From: Candidatus Adiutrix sp. | Lineage (GTDB): Bacteria > Desulfobacterota > Desulfarculia > Adiutricales > Adiutricaceae | DNA length: 8,037 nt | Assembly (NCBI GenBank): GCA_031273445.1 | Contig: JAISRV010000024.1 | Location: 1 to 8,037, forward strand | Reading direction: 5' to 3' | Shown here: positions 1 to 5,461 of the stretch, piece by piece | How positions within the stretch are numbered: the stretch's first letter is position 1 | Layout: the number at the start of each line of letters is the position of its first letter | Notes under the pieces: generated by a model | Seen by the model: only the letters and a program-made list of their open reading frames with translations | Told to the model about the DNA's origin: nothing | Databases searched by the model: none | Program-made: the position numbers and the translations under genes

Positions 1-256
1 CTGCTCCGCCGGGGCCTAGCCGCGCCCCGGCTTGCAATAAACTTGGTCTGTGGGCGGCTCCTGATCAGCCGGGGCCTTGCCGCGCCCCGGCTTGAAATAA
101 ACTTGGTCTGTGGGCGGCTCCTGATCAGCCGGGGCCTTGCCGCGCCCCGGCTTGAAATAAACTTGGTCTGTGGGCGGCTCCTGGTCAGCCGGGGCTTTGC
201 CGCGCCCCGGCTTGAAATAAACTTGGTCCGCGGGCGACTCCTGGCCGGCCGGGGCC
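1..256. repeat. 60-bp tandem repeat array, 4 full copies plus a partial fifth
   Basis: Four consecutive 60-bp units (1-60, 61-120, 121-180, 181-240) differ by only a few bases, and a partial fifth (241-256) runs into the stop codon of the activase gene. Each unit contains an 8-bp inverted repeat (gccggggc / gccccggc, loop of about 8 nt) followed by a conserved AT-richer stretch (aataaacttggt). There is no U-tract after the hairpin on either strand, so these are not ordinary intrinsic terminators, although the array sits where the operon's transcript should end. Because 60 is a multiple of three, one frame on each strand stays open through several units. The array probably extends past the left edge of the window. 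Confidence 0.95.
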
Positions 257-1027
257 TTATTCTTCCAGCGACAGCGCCGCCCCGAAGGCGACGGTGAACT
301 GCGGCTCCTCCAGCACTGTGACCTCGGCCATCAGCTCCTCTTCCAGGGCTTCGACCAGGCCGCCGTTCCGGGCCGGGCCGCCGTCCAGGTAAACCGGGCC
401 CTCCGGCCGGGCGCGGCCCATTAAAGCCGCCACGCGCCTGGCCACGGAAACGTTAAGGGCCCTGACGACGTCTTCCCGGCCCGCCCCCCGGGCCAGAAGG
501 GAGACTATTTCGCTTTCGGCGAAAACCACGCAGGTGCTGTTGAGCTCCAGGTCGTTTTGGGCCGCCCGGCTCAGGGCGCCGAAATCGCCGAGGGGCGCGT
601 CCAGGAGCCGGGCGGCCAGTTCGAAGAAACGCCCGGTGCCGGCCGCGCATTTGTCGTTCATCCTGAAATCGTCCACGCGGCCGTCAGGCGTCAGGGCGAT
701 GATTTTAACGTCCTGGCCGCCGATATTGATGACGGTGCGGGCCCGCCCGCCGCTCAGTTTGAAAACGCCGGCCGCGTTGGCCGTGATTTCGTCGATGTTT
801 TTAGTGGCCGCGGCGAAAAGCTTCTTGCCGTAGCCGGTGACGGCCACCCCGCCCACCTGCTCCGGGCCGAGCCCCAGGCCGCGCAAAGCTTCCCCAATAA
901 GCCGCTGAGCTAAAAATTCCTGACCGGGCGCGGTCGCCGTTTGGGCGCGCCAGAGCGTGTCGCCGCCCTCCGCCAGAACCATTTTTATGGCCGTGCTGCC
1001 CAGGTCCAGCCCGATCCGCAAAGTCAT
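257..1027 (-). CDS. 2-hydroxyacyl-CoA dehydratase / double-cubane protein activase (BadF/BadG/BcrA/HgdC family ATPase)
   Basis: This 256-residue protein is an ATP-dependent reductive activase. In this family a homodimer holds one [4Fe-4S] cluster between its subunits and uses ATP hydrolysis to push an electron at very low potential into a partner iron-sulfur enzyme in the cytoplasm. All ASKHA ATPase motifs are visible: phosphate-1 GLDLGSTAIK (6-15), phosphate-2 NIGGQDVK (101-108) and the adenosine motif YLDGGPARNGG (213-223). Cluster ligands are C127 (KCAAGTGRFF) and C166 (NSTCVVFAESE), the same numbers as in HgdC of Acidaminococcus as I recall them. The length is typical for the family. The start MTLRIGLDLG was chosen over a start 12 codons upstream because GGGAG lies at good spacing before it and it fits the family N-terminus. 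It is the last gene of the operon, about 130 nt after the dehydratase-like partner, which it very likely serves. The stop touches the 60-bp array. Confidence 0.93.
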   Translation of the reverse strand: MTLRIGLDLGSTAIKMVLAEGGDTLWRAQTATAPGQEFLAQRLIGEALRGLGLGPEQVGGVAVTGYGKKLFAAATKNIDEITANAAGVFKLSGGRARTVINIGGQDVKIIALTPDGRVDDFRMNDKCAAGTGRFFELAARLLDAPLGDFGALSRAAQNDLELNSTCVVFAESEIVSLLARGAGREDVVRALNVSVARRVAALMGRARPEGPVYLDGGPARNGGLVEALEEELMAEVTVLEEPQFTVAFGAALSLEE

Positions 1028-1086
1028 GAGCCCGCTCCCAGTTTTGACTCGCCGAATAAACATATCAGGCGTTATTTCGGCAGTAT

Positions 1087-1213
1087 TTAAATGCTTCCGA
1101 CGCCGAGGGTTTGCCTAAAAGCCTCCAGCCTGGTCGACAACTCGCCTTGCCGGCAAAAATTAAATGCCTCCGACGCCGAGGGTTTGCCTAAAAGCCTCCA
1201 GCCTGGTCGACAA
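1087..1213 (-). repeat. duplicated 3' end of the dehydratase-like gene (73-bp offset)
   Basis: The 54 bp at 1160-1213, which encode the last 17 or so residues and stop codon of the dehydratase-like gene, recur at 1087-1140 with one difference. The downstream copy still reads LSTRLEAFRQTLGVGSI followed by TAA, but it has no start of its own and lies in the gap before the activase gene. The offset of 73 bp equals the period of the array at the other end of the same gene, although the sequences are unrelated. Confidence 0.93.
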
Positions 1214-2500
1214 GTTTTGGCTGTCTTCGGCGGTGTAGTCGGTCTCCAGCCGGATAAACTTCAGGCCCGCGGCCTTCAGGGCCGCTTCCACGCTGAAACT
1301 TTCCAGATCAAAGGGGTGGCAGCCCTTCAGCACCTGGTAAACCACCCCCTCGAAAGCCCCGACCCCGACCCCGGCCGGCGCGTCCGGAACGTCCGGCCCG
1401 GCCGGCGCGGCCTGGCCGAGAATGTTGTTGACCCGCCGGTCGTTGTCCGCGAAAGTCGGGCACAGGCAGCCCTGGTGATATCTCTGGGCCAGGGCCTCCA
1501 GGAGACCAAATTCCGAAGGGTCGCCACAGTCCACGCCGCCGGGGAAAAGCCGCTCGGAAGAGCAGAGGTCGTCGGCCGCCACGGTCAGGCCCGCTTCCTC
1601 CATGAGGCGCGGCAGCTTGAAATTGGGGAAAAATATGGGCGAGCCGGCCAGAAAAACCCGGCGGCCGGCGGCCGGGTTTTTGGCCACGGCCGGAATCAGC
1701 TTTTCCACAGCCTCAGTCCATTTTTCCACCGTGTCCCCGAAAAAGACGTTGGTCGTCAGAAAGAACCAGGGGGCGGCGATGCGCCCTGCCCGGCGCAGCA
1801 GAATCAGCCCGGTCAAAGCCCGCCAGGCCCGGCCGTAAACGGCCACGGCCCCGGCCAGGGCCCTGCGCGTGATGGGCCGCCCGGTGAGATTCTGAAGAAA
1901 GTCTTTGAGCCGCAACACTTCCTCCAGCCAGCGGGCCTGGCTGCCCTCCCGGTCTTTCACATGGGGCAGTTCCAGCCAGTGGAGGGGCCCGCTTAAACCC
2001 GGCGAGTCGAGGCCCGACAGGCCGGCCAGGCGGGCCATCTCCGGATATTTGACCACCCAGTCGCAGGTGGTCGGCAACACCCAGGGGATTGCGCCGGATG
2101 AACCGGACGTTCCGACCTCGCCGGCCGCGCCGGACGTTTTTTCCTCCTGGCGCAGTCGGCTGAGACCCAGAACGGATTTGAGCATCGGGCACATCAAAGC
2201 CGGGAGGCCCTGGGCGGCCAGGCTCGCCCCGGCCTGGGAGCCGCCGAAAACTTTGAAGGGGCTGAGGCCCGCGGCCTGAAACAGCTCCAGCGGGGCCTGG
2301 AGGCATAACAGGTTTACGGCCGGCCGGCCGGTCCGGGCGGCCGCGGCGGCCGGCGTCAGGCCGGTCGCCGCCAGGTCCAGAAAATAGTCGTAAGCGGCCA
2401 GCCGGTCCGGCCGGCCGCGCAGATGCTCCAGCTCCCGGGCCTCCTCGGCTTTGACCCTGGCCCCGGCCCTGGCCATCAGATTTTTTAAGTATTCGCTCAT
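1160..2500 (-). CDS. 2-hydroxyacyl-CoA dehydratase family protein, probable double-cubane cluster protein (DCCP-like reductase)
   Basis: This 446-residue protein belongs to the HgdB/BcrBC/FldBC family of iron-sulfur reductases that receive electrons from an ATP-driven activase. Family landmarks: LLCLQAPLELFQAAG (64-78), ALMCP (101-105), PTTCDWVVK (143-151), DDLCSSERLFPGG (310-322), GCLCPTF (344-350), VLKGCHPFD (390-398) and the C-terminal FIRLETDY...LSTRLEAF segment (415-437). Cysteines are C66, C104, C146 in the N-terminal half and C313, C325, C345, C347, C394 in the C-terminal half. Two sets of at least three cysteines on one chain suit a double-cubane [8Fe-9S] protein better than a classical dehydratase subunit with one cluster. 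No second dehydratase subunit is encoded nearby, and the next gene is the activase. The substrate is unknown; small-molecule reduction or corrinoid/cobalt reduction are possibilities. The SD is weak (CGGAAACC), and the start codon lies inside one unit of a 73-bp repeat. Confidence 0.85.
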   Translation of the reverse strand: MSEYLKNLMARAGARVKAEEARELEHLRGRPDRLAAYDYFLDLAATGLTPAAAAARTGRPAVNLLCLQAPLELFQAAGLSPFKVFGGSQAGASLAAQGLPALMCPMLKSVLGLSRLRQEEKTSGAAGEVGTSGSSGAIPWVLPTTCDWVVKYPEMARLAGLSGLDSPGLSGPLHWLELPHVKDREGSQARWLEEVLRLKDFLQNLTGRPITRRALAGAVAVYGRAWRALTGLILLRRAGRIAAPWFFLTTNVFFGDTVEKWTEAVEKLIPAVAKNPAAGRRVFLAGSPIFFPNFKLPRLMEEAGLTVAADDLCSSERLFPGGVDCGDPSEFGLLEALAQRYHQGCLCPTFADNDRRVNNILGQAAPAGPDVPDAPAGVGVGAFEGVVYQVLKGCHPFDLESFSVEAALKAAGLKFIRLETDYTAEDSQNLSTRLEAFRQTLGVGGI

Positions 2501-2690
2501 GGTTTCCGGGTTTTTATGGTCAGCATATTAGCTCATGGTCTCCCGGCGGTTCATTTTTTAAGTATTCGCTCATGGTTTCCGGGTTTTTATGGTCAGCATA
2601 TTAGCTCGTGGTCTCCCGGCGGTTCATTTTTTAAGTATTCGCTCATGGTTTCCCGGGGTTTCATGGTCGGCATATTCGCTCGATAACCGC
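2480..2690 (-). repeat. 73-bp tandem repeat (three copies) carrying the dehydratase-like start codon
   Basis: Units start at 2480, 2553 and 2626. The first two are nearly identical; the third is degenerate at its far end. Each unit contains, on the minus strand, the same weak SD, ATG and first seven codons (MSEYLKN) as the dehydratase-like gene. Only the copy at 2480-2552 continues into that gene. The copies with ATG at 2573 and 2646 open 17-codon ORFs (MSEYLKNEPPGDHELIC) that end in TGA at 2520-2522 and 2593-2595. The third unit also encodes the last residues and stop codon of the polyferredoxin gene (2624-2626). Confidence 0.95.
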
Positions 2691-3721
2691 TGGCTGTCAG
2701 CCCCTCTAACGAACGGAACAAATGAGCGATGAAACAAAAAAGCTGTCAGCCCCTGAAATGGCGGGGCGCAACGAACGGAATAAATGAGCGATGAGACAAA
2801 GCCGGCCGCGTAGGCCCTGGAAGAGGCGAACAATTTCCGCCCCATAAACTTCAAAGCCAAGGCCGAGTTTGAGGGGCAGGCTTCGACGCAGCCGCCGCAG
2901 TCAAGGCATTCGTCGGTCTGCACGTCCGGGGCCAGCCTTTCCCGAACTTCCTCGATGTCCATGGGGCAGGCCCGCCGGCAGTTGCCGCAGCCGACGCAGG
3001 CCCCCGGTTTTTTGATCAGCCTTAAGGCGGTCAGCGGCTTCAATAAATGAATCAGAGCCAGCATGGGGCAGAAGAGGCAAAAAAATCTCTCTTTAAAAAA
3101 CATGCCCGTCAGCGTCAGGCCGGTGATGGTCAGCAAAGCCACGGAGAAAGCGATGGTGACCTGGTTGTTGAGATTCACGGCCAGATAGCGGGTTTCGCCG
3201 GCGAAGAGCGGCAAGAGGGCCTTGCCCGGGCAAATATTGCAGAAGGGCAGATAAAAATCCTCATGCAGCAGCCCCAGGGTGATCAAAGGCGGCACGGCGG
3301 CCAGATAGACCACCAGGCCGTATTTGATCAGGCCCAGTTTCTTTTTGGCCGCCGGGGATATTCGGCGCTCCCTGAGGCCCAGCCTGCGCCGCAGGGCCGT
3401 CAGCCAGTCCTGAATCAGGCCGAAGGGGCAGACCCAGCCGCACCAGGCCTTGCCCAGAACGGCCGTCAGGATGATGAACACGGCCAGCCAGCCCAGGGAG
3501 GTCAGGAGCCAGGCGCTGCCCAGGGCCGCCGCGTTCAGCCCGAAGCCGATATAGCCCTGCAGGCCCATCAGGTAACAGTGGCCGCCGCAGCCGGCCACAA
3601 AGGGGCAGGAGAAACAGGGCAGGGCCGGGCCCAGGCGCAGGCCGAAGCGGCCGCCATACATCAGGACGACGAAACAGACATGCTGAACGAGCCGGCGCAG
3701 GCGCCGCAGTCTCAGCGACAT
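2624..3721 (-). CDS. Membrane-bound polyferredoxin, NapH/CcoG-like 4Fe-4S protein
   Basis: This 365-residue integral membrane iron-sulfur protein likely moves electrons between a quinone or periplasmic partner and the cytoplasmic side. Transmembrane stretches are visible near residues 11-30, 71-90, 132-150 and 188-207. Cysteine motifs in order: CFSCPFVAGCGGHC (36-49), CGWVCP (94-99, the NapH/NosR-type motif), CNICP (161-165), CLFCP (215-219), then two [4Fe-4S] ferredoxin motifs at C242-x2-C245-x2-C248-x3-C252-P and C272-x2-C275-x2-C278-x3-C282-P. The start MSLRLRRLRR has a clear SD (GGGAG, 8-9 nt upstream) and overlaps the end of the preceding gene by 10 nt, suggesting translational coupling. 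It would be a natural electron donor to the activase/DCCP pair downstream. The C-terminus after about residue 318 is unlike the family and appears to be encoded by repeat DNA. Confidence 0.9.
   Translation of the reverse strand: MSLRLRRLRRLVQHVCFVVLMYGGRFGLRLGPALPCFSCPFVAGCGGHCYLMGLQGYIGFGLNAAALGSAWLLTSLGWLAVFIILTAVLGKAWCGWVCPFGLIQDWLTALRRRLGLRERRISPAAKKKLGLIKYGLVVYLAAVPPLITLGLLHEDFYLPFCNICPGKALLPLFAGETRYLAVNLNNQVTIAFSVALLTITGLTLTGMFFKERFFCLFCPMLALIHLLKPLTALRLIKKPGACVGCGNCRRACPMDIEEVRERLAPDVQTDECLDCGGCVEACPSNSALALKFMGRKLFASSRAYAAGFVSSLIYSVRCAPPFQGLTAFLFHRSFVPFVRGADSQRLSSEYADHETPGNHERILKK
2693..2800 (-). repeat. Two tandem copies of a dispersed ~50-60 bp repeat (third copy at 4848-4910)
   Basis: Copy 2742-2800 begins gctgtcagcccctgaaatgg and ends aaatgagcgatgagacaaa. 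Copy 2693-2739 is the same element lacking the gaaatggcgggg inner piece. A third copy lies in the operon leader (4848-4910). The full form contains GCCCC/GGGGC inverted arms. Here the two copies lie inside the polyferredoxin reading frame and encode the recurring HRSFVPFVR-type peptide of its tail. Confidence 0.9.
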
Positions 3722-3787
3722 GAAAATTTCTCCCGGCCGGCCCCGATCCTTGGGCGTTTCAGCGACATAAAATTTCTGCCGGCCAGG
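3712..3787 (-). repeat. Diverged duplication of the polyferredoxin start region (47-bp offset)
   Basis: The sequence around the polyferredoxin start codon (tcagcgacatgaaaatttct followed by ccggcc, about 3712-3740) recurs at about 3759-3787 with a few differences (ATG-proximal indel, tgccgg for cccgg). As a result the upstream protein ends with FMSLKRPR..., mimicking the polyferredoxin beginning MSLRLRR. Confidence 0.75.
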
Positions 3788-4683
3788 CCGACCAGGGCGC
3801 AACTGAGCAGCCCGGCGGCGGCCATGATCATCAGCCCTAATTTCAGGCTGACGTGGCCGTAAAAGCTTCGGTAAACCGGCAGGCTCAAAGTCCAGACCCG
3901 CCCGCCGCCCTGGTCTGAAGCCGCGAAGACCAGGTTTTTGCTGACTGAATAGCCGGCCTCGGCCAGAGCGGGGTCATGGGGCGGCGTGTAGGCATAACGC
4001 CCGTCCCCGGCCTCTCCGGGCGCCAGTTCCGCCGCGCGCCGGCGGCCTTCCTCAAAGACCGTCACCGGCCCGGGCGGCCCCGGCAGGCCGCGGCTTTCGA
4101 TCACGACCGGCTCCCCCGTCTGGGCCCGATAATAGGTCTGGCTCATGGCCAGGGCCAGCCCGGCGGGCGCCCGCATCGCGGGTTCCCGCCCGGCGGGTTC
4201 CGGGCCGTTGCTTTCGATGGGGGTCAGACGCGACCGCCCCGAATCGCCGTAGCCGTTGAACAGGGTATGAGCCGTATAAACAAGGCCGCCGGCCCGAACT
4301 TCCGCCCAGAGCTCGAACTGTTCCGTCCGGCCGCTGTAAATGACCACCCGTTCGACCGGCCCTCCGGCCGAACCTGCGCCCGGCCCGGCGGCCGAAGACT
4401 CCGCCGAAGGCTCCGCTTTCAGCGAAAACCATTCGGGCGAAACCGTTTCCCGCGAGGCGCCCGAGCGCCGCCAGGTCTTGACCCGGCCGTAAATTTCCAC
4501 ACCGGGCTCAGGCGGGAGGCCCGCCGGCAGAACCAGCTCATAAACATATTCCAGGCCGCCGTCCCTGGTTCTTTCCTGCCCGGCCGGGCGCCACCAGGCG
4601 AAATCTTCAGGCCCCTCCGCCCAGGCGGCCGCGGGCGCCTTCATCAGCAACAGCAAACTAATGGCCGCGACGGCTTTTAGCAT
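3712..4683 (-). CDS. Secreted, C-terminally membrane-anchored beta-rich protein, DUF4198/metal-uptake accessory-like
   Basis: This 323-residue protein is the first gene of the riboswitch operon. It has a clear signal peptide (MLKAVAAISLLLLMKAPAAAWA, cleavage likely after residue 22), a periplasmic region rich in predicted beta strands (about 24-275) and one C-terminal transmembrane helix (about 281-302) with a basic cytoplasmic tail. The segment 184-256 (YYRAQTGEPVVIE, GPVTVFEEGRRR, PGEAGDGRYAYTPPHDPALAEAGY) resembles DUF4198 proteins, which often accompany nickel/cobalt ECF transporters; this match is from memory and moderate. The region 91-109 is a low-complexity Ala/Gly/Ser linker. The start at 4683 was chosen because it begins the signal peptide and AGGCGG lies about 9 nt upstream; a longer frame to 4770 runs through leader repeats. 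A metal- or corrinoid-linked periplasmic role fits the riboswitch but is inference. Confidence 0.7.
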   Translation of the reverse strand: MLKAVAAISLLLLMKAPAAAWAEGPEDFAWWRPAGQERTRDGGLEYVYELVLPAGLPPEPGVEIYGRVKTWRRSGASRETVSPEWFSLKAEPSAESSAAGPGAGSAGGPVERVVIYSGRTEQFELWAEVRAGGLVYTAHTLFNGYGDSGRSRLTPIESNGPEPAGREPAMRAPAGLALAMSQTYYRAQTGEPVVIESRGLPGPPGPVTVFEEGRRRAAELAPGEAGDGRYAYTPPHDPALAEAGYSVSKNLVFAASDQGGGRVWTLSLPVYRSFYGHVSLKLGLMIMAAAGLLSCALVGLAGRNFMSLKRPRIGAGREKFSCR

Positions 4684-4722
4684 AAAAATATCCGCCTGTT
4701 CGGCTTGGCCGGCTGGGTCGTA

Positions 4723-4752
4723 GCTGGGCAAAAAATGTGATTTTTGCCCAGC
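4723..4752. other. Perfect 12-bp hairpin in the operon leader
   Basis: gctgggcaaaaa at 4723-4734 pairs exactly with tttttgcccagc at 4741-4752 around a six-base loop. It lies 40 nt upstream of the first gene's start codon. GC pairs are at the base and the A/T run is inside the stem, so it is not an intrinsic terminator; it could be an mRNA stability or translation-control hairpin, or a protein-binding palindrome. Confidence 0.8.
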
Positions 4753-4783
4753 GAGGGGCCTTTTAGGCATATCAACCAGTCGC

Positions 4784-4945
4784 TTCGCTCCGTCGCCCCT
4801 CTCCGGGGGCGACAGGCTATTCTAAATGTAAATGCTCGGCTGGGCCGGCTGTCGCAGCCCCTGAAATGGCGGGGCCTAACGAGCGGAACAAATGAGCGAT
4901 GAGACAAAAATTCGCTCCGTCGCCCCTCTCCGGGGGCGACAGGCT
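4784..4945. repeat. 35-bp hairpin-bearing direct repeat, two copies 127 bp apart
   Basis: An identical 35-bp element starting ttcgctccgtcgcccc occurs at 4784-4818 and 4911-4945. Each contains an 8-bp perfect stem (gtcgcccc / ggggcgac) with a six-base loop. The copies bracket the leader copy of the dispersed repeat. Confidence 0.93.
4848..4910. repeat. Third copy of the dispersed repeat also found at 2693-2800
   Basis: Begins gctgtcgcagcccctgaaat and ends gagcgatgagacaaaaa. It matches 2742-2800 except for a few substitutions and a two-base insertion. It sits between the two 35-bp hairpin repeats, giving a compound structure. Confidence 0.9.
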
Positions 4946-4984
4946 TTTAAAATATCCGCCTGTTCGGCTTGGCCGGGGCCGGGC

Positions 4985-5016
4985 AAAAAAAAACCGGATC
5001 ACCTAAAGTGATCCGG
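4985..5016 (-). terminator. Intrinsic terminator, probable riboswitch expression platform
   Basis: On the minus strand CCGGATCAC pairs perfectly with GTGATCCGG (5016-5008 and 5002-4994, five-base loop), followed by nine U residues (4993-4985). It lies about 135 nt downstream of the cobalamin aptamer and upstream of the first gene, so it can act as the regulated terminator, although this spacing is long. No competing antiterminator was established by eye. Confidence 0.9.
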
Positions 5017-5149
5017 GAGCCCATTTTCCTCGGTCATCCGCTTTAAAAGCCTTCGCTTTACCAGCGTTCGCCTTAAAAGCGATCAAGCCCGGCCGACCCG
5101 CCAAACCCCCGGGTCGTCGCCGCGCGCCCCGCCTTAAAGGCGGGCTGGA

Positions 5150-5327
5150 TGTTCAGGCAGGTCTTCTGGCTTGTCCTTGTTTTCGCGGCCTTCCCAGCGC
5201 GAACGGCGCCAGTGACCAGCGAGGCGAAAACAGCCCTGAAACAGGGTTACAGACTTACAGTGATGGGTTCGCCCCCGATTTTAACGGGATTCCCTATTCT
5301 CTCCAAAATCTCTGGAGCACCTGAACA
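5150..5327 (-). ncRNA. Cobalamin (B12) riboswitch
   Basis: Read on the minus strand, the B12 box AAGCCAGAAGACCTGCC (5172-5156) matches the family consensus closely. The other conserved blocks are present in order: GGTGCTCC...GGAG closing arm, AATAGGGAATCCCGT (5298-5284) and CCCATCACTGTAAG (5267-5254). The P1 stem closes perfectly with eight pairs (TGTTCAGG at 5327-5320 with CCTGAACA at 5157-5150). The promoter lies directly upstream and a terminator downstream. In this family adenosyl- or other cobalamin binding lowers expression, so the four genes after it should be made when corrinoid is scarce. Confidence 0.95.
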
Positions 5328-5342
5328 AAATTTCAGTTTAAG

Positions 5343-5371
5343 ATCCTAACCCAGCCGATTTTTTTTGTCAA
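5343..5371 (-). promoter_or_regulatory. Sigma70-type promoter of the riboswitch operon
   Basis: On the minus strand TTGACA (5371-5366, exact -35 consensus) is 17 nt from TAGGAT (5348-5343, five of six matches to -10). Transcription would begin near 5336, just before the P1 stem of the riboswitch. The 38-bp direct repeat of the accessory region ends 16 bp further upstream. Confidence 0.85.
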
Positions 5372-5387
5372 GGCCCGGCAGAAGCCC

Positions 5388-5425
5388 AAGCCGCCTGGCG
5401 CGTTCGACTGGCTGCTTTGCGTCGT
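5388..5425. repeat. 38-bp direct repeat, left copy, flanking the toxin-antitoxin module
   Basis: The sequence starting aagccgcctggcgcgttcga and ending gctttgcgtcgt recurs at 6097-6134 with one base changed (c/t). On the minus strand both copies are open in a frame reading DAKQPV(E/K)RARRL, which suggests they come from the same multi-copy gene or mobile element. The left copy is 16 bp from the riboswitch promoter. Confidence 0.93.
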
Positions 5426-5445
5426 GTTTTATTGAAAATACTCCG

Positions 5446-5461
5446 CTGAGCATTTGCTCAG
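5446..5461 (-). terminator. Possible weak terminator at the end of yoeB
   Basis: CTGAGCA and TGCTCAG form a perfect seven-base-pair hairpin with a two-base loop (the loop would open further in RNA), overlapping the stop codon of the toxin gene. Only a loose U-rich stretch (TATTTTC) follows several bases later on the minus strand, so termination is uncertain. Confidence 0.35.

Larger units (their letters stand above)
4685..4976 (-). repeat. Duplicated ribosome-binding region upstream of the first operon gene
   Basis: The 28 bp just before the start codon of the first gene (4685-4712, with the AGGCGG SD) recur at 4949-4976. After the upstream copy the sequence TTTTAAAAGCCTGTCGC resembles the gene start ATGCTAAAAGCCGTCGC with the ATG lost. 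A third, worn copy can be seen near 4818-4848. The leader therefore looks built from decayed duplications of the gene start, with other elements inserted between. Confidence 0.85.

Noticed and set aside
1..256. CRISPR-like array
   Set aside because: The whole 60-bp unit is repeated with no unique spacers, and no cas genes are visible.
1091..1996. 301-codon plus-strand ORF
   Set aside because: It is antisense to the dehydratase-like gene, rich in Pro/Gly/Arg, shows no recognisable domain, and exists because of GC-biased third positions on the other strand.
1160..2500. Classical two-subunit 2-hydroxyglutaryl-CoA dehydratase or benzoyl-CoA reductase
   Set aside because: Only one HgdB-like subunit is present, no CoA-transferase or other pathway gene is nearby, and the cysteine pattern fits a single-chain double-cubane protein better.
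3047..3862. 271-codon plus-strand ORF
   Set aside because: It is a Gln/Gly/Ala-rich shadow of the polyferredoxin gene, whose cysteine motifs and membrane segments are clearly real.
4723..4752. Bidirectional terminator
   Set aside because: The A/T run is inside the stem rather than after it, so no U-tract follows the hairpin.
4677..5002. Minus-strand ORFs of 76 and 61 codons in the leader
   Set aside because: They run through hairpin and dispersed repeats, have no domain resemblance, and one ends inside the start region of the real first gene.
5149..5349. 66-codon plus-strand ORF
   Set aside because: It lies antisense across the cobalamin riboswitch; sequence conservation there is explained by the RNA.
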